64,000 nt of DNA, taken from Lachnospiraceae bacterium (GTDB lineage: Bacteria > Bacillota > Clostridia > Lachnospirales > Lachnospiraceae). Shown piece after piece: positions 63,994-64,000 of this stretch (the first letter of the stretch is position 1; each line of letters begins with the position of its first letter). The notes beneath the pieces were generated by a model. It saw only the letters and a program-made list of their open reading frames with translations. It did not search any database and was not told where the DNA came from. Location of the stretch: assembly GCA_003862155.1 (NCBI GenBank), contig QOUV01000002.1, positions 110,008 to 174,007 on the forward strand, written 5' to 3'. The position numbers and the translations under genes were made by a program.

Positions 63994-64000
63994 TGCTTAT

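Overview
The window is chromosomal DNA of a low-to-mid GC Gram-positive anaerobe of the Clostridia, most likely Lachnospiraceae. The support is the gene set: AddAB instead of RecBCD, SufS/SufU Fe-S assembly, an Ala/Lys-rich protein of the DUF6465 type, a very large fused 2-hydroxyacyl-CoA dehydratase activase, a V/A-type (Na+-type) ATPase operon, FliB, a DUF3862-like lipoprotein and lipoprotein parvulins. Strong Shine-Dalgarno sequences, sigma-A promoters and hairpin/T-run terminators are plain throughout. Most genes lie on the + strand; the exceptions are nudC, a protein kinase, a small membrane protein and a MATE / pseudouridine synthase / HAD cluster.

Layout. 0-2.2 kb: end of a suf operon (sufD', sufS, sufU). 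2.2-3.4 kb: a gene-poor stretch with a ~197-bp nested palindrome, a degenerate tandem array of 62/72-bp units and at most one small ORF. 3.4-12.7 kb: addB-addA, a small acidic protein, a PrsA-like lipoprotein and the DUF6465-type protein. 12.9-16.8 kb: a MacA/MacB-type export system (adaptor with a huge Ser/Asn-rich repeat insertion, ATPase, FtsX-type permease). 17-19.1 kb: htpG. 19.2-23 kb: nudC, a DUF3862-like lipoprotein, a Ser/Thr kinase divergent from a predicted DNA-binding protein, and a small membrane protein. 23.1-26.6 kb: a heterodimeric ABC exporter. 26.7-31.1 kb: the dehydratase activase. 31.2-42.2 kb: a Derlin-like membrane protein, glnS, a DUF2225 protein, asd, topB, a left-handed beta-helix acyltransferase, a LysR regulator, fliB and an acyltransferase-3. 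42.5-51.3 kb: a complete nine-gene V-type ATPase operon whose c-ring has Na+-type ligands. 51.5-55.7 kb: carD, a small protein, a PGRP-type amidase, PAP2, guaB and ferritin. 55.8-58.9 kb: MATE, pseudouridine synthase and Cof-type HAD (minus strand). 59-64 kb: a more AT-rich island with an IS256-type transposase fragment and a type I-C CRISPR-Cas operon start (cas3-cas5c-cas8c) whose cas8c looks truncated and is followed by unrelated sequence and a terminator.

The most unusual signals are non-coding. Three large nested inverted-repeat elements lie between genes at about 2.31-2.51, 32.20-32.43 and 45.41-45.52 kb. The last two share the motif pair TTAGTGAACG...GTGAACTTA, and the third sits inside the V-ATPase operon between the c-ring gene and subunit E. 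A tandem array upstream of addB (2.70-3.03 kb) keeps two conserved blocks at fixed offsets. No CRISPR array, rRNA or tRNA gene was recognised.
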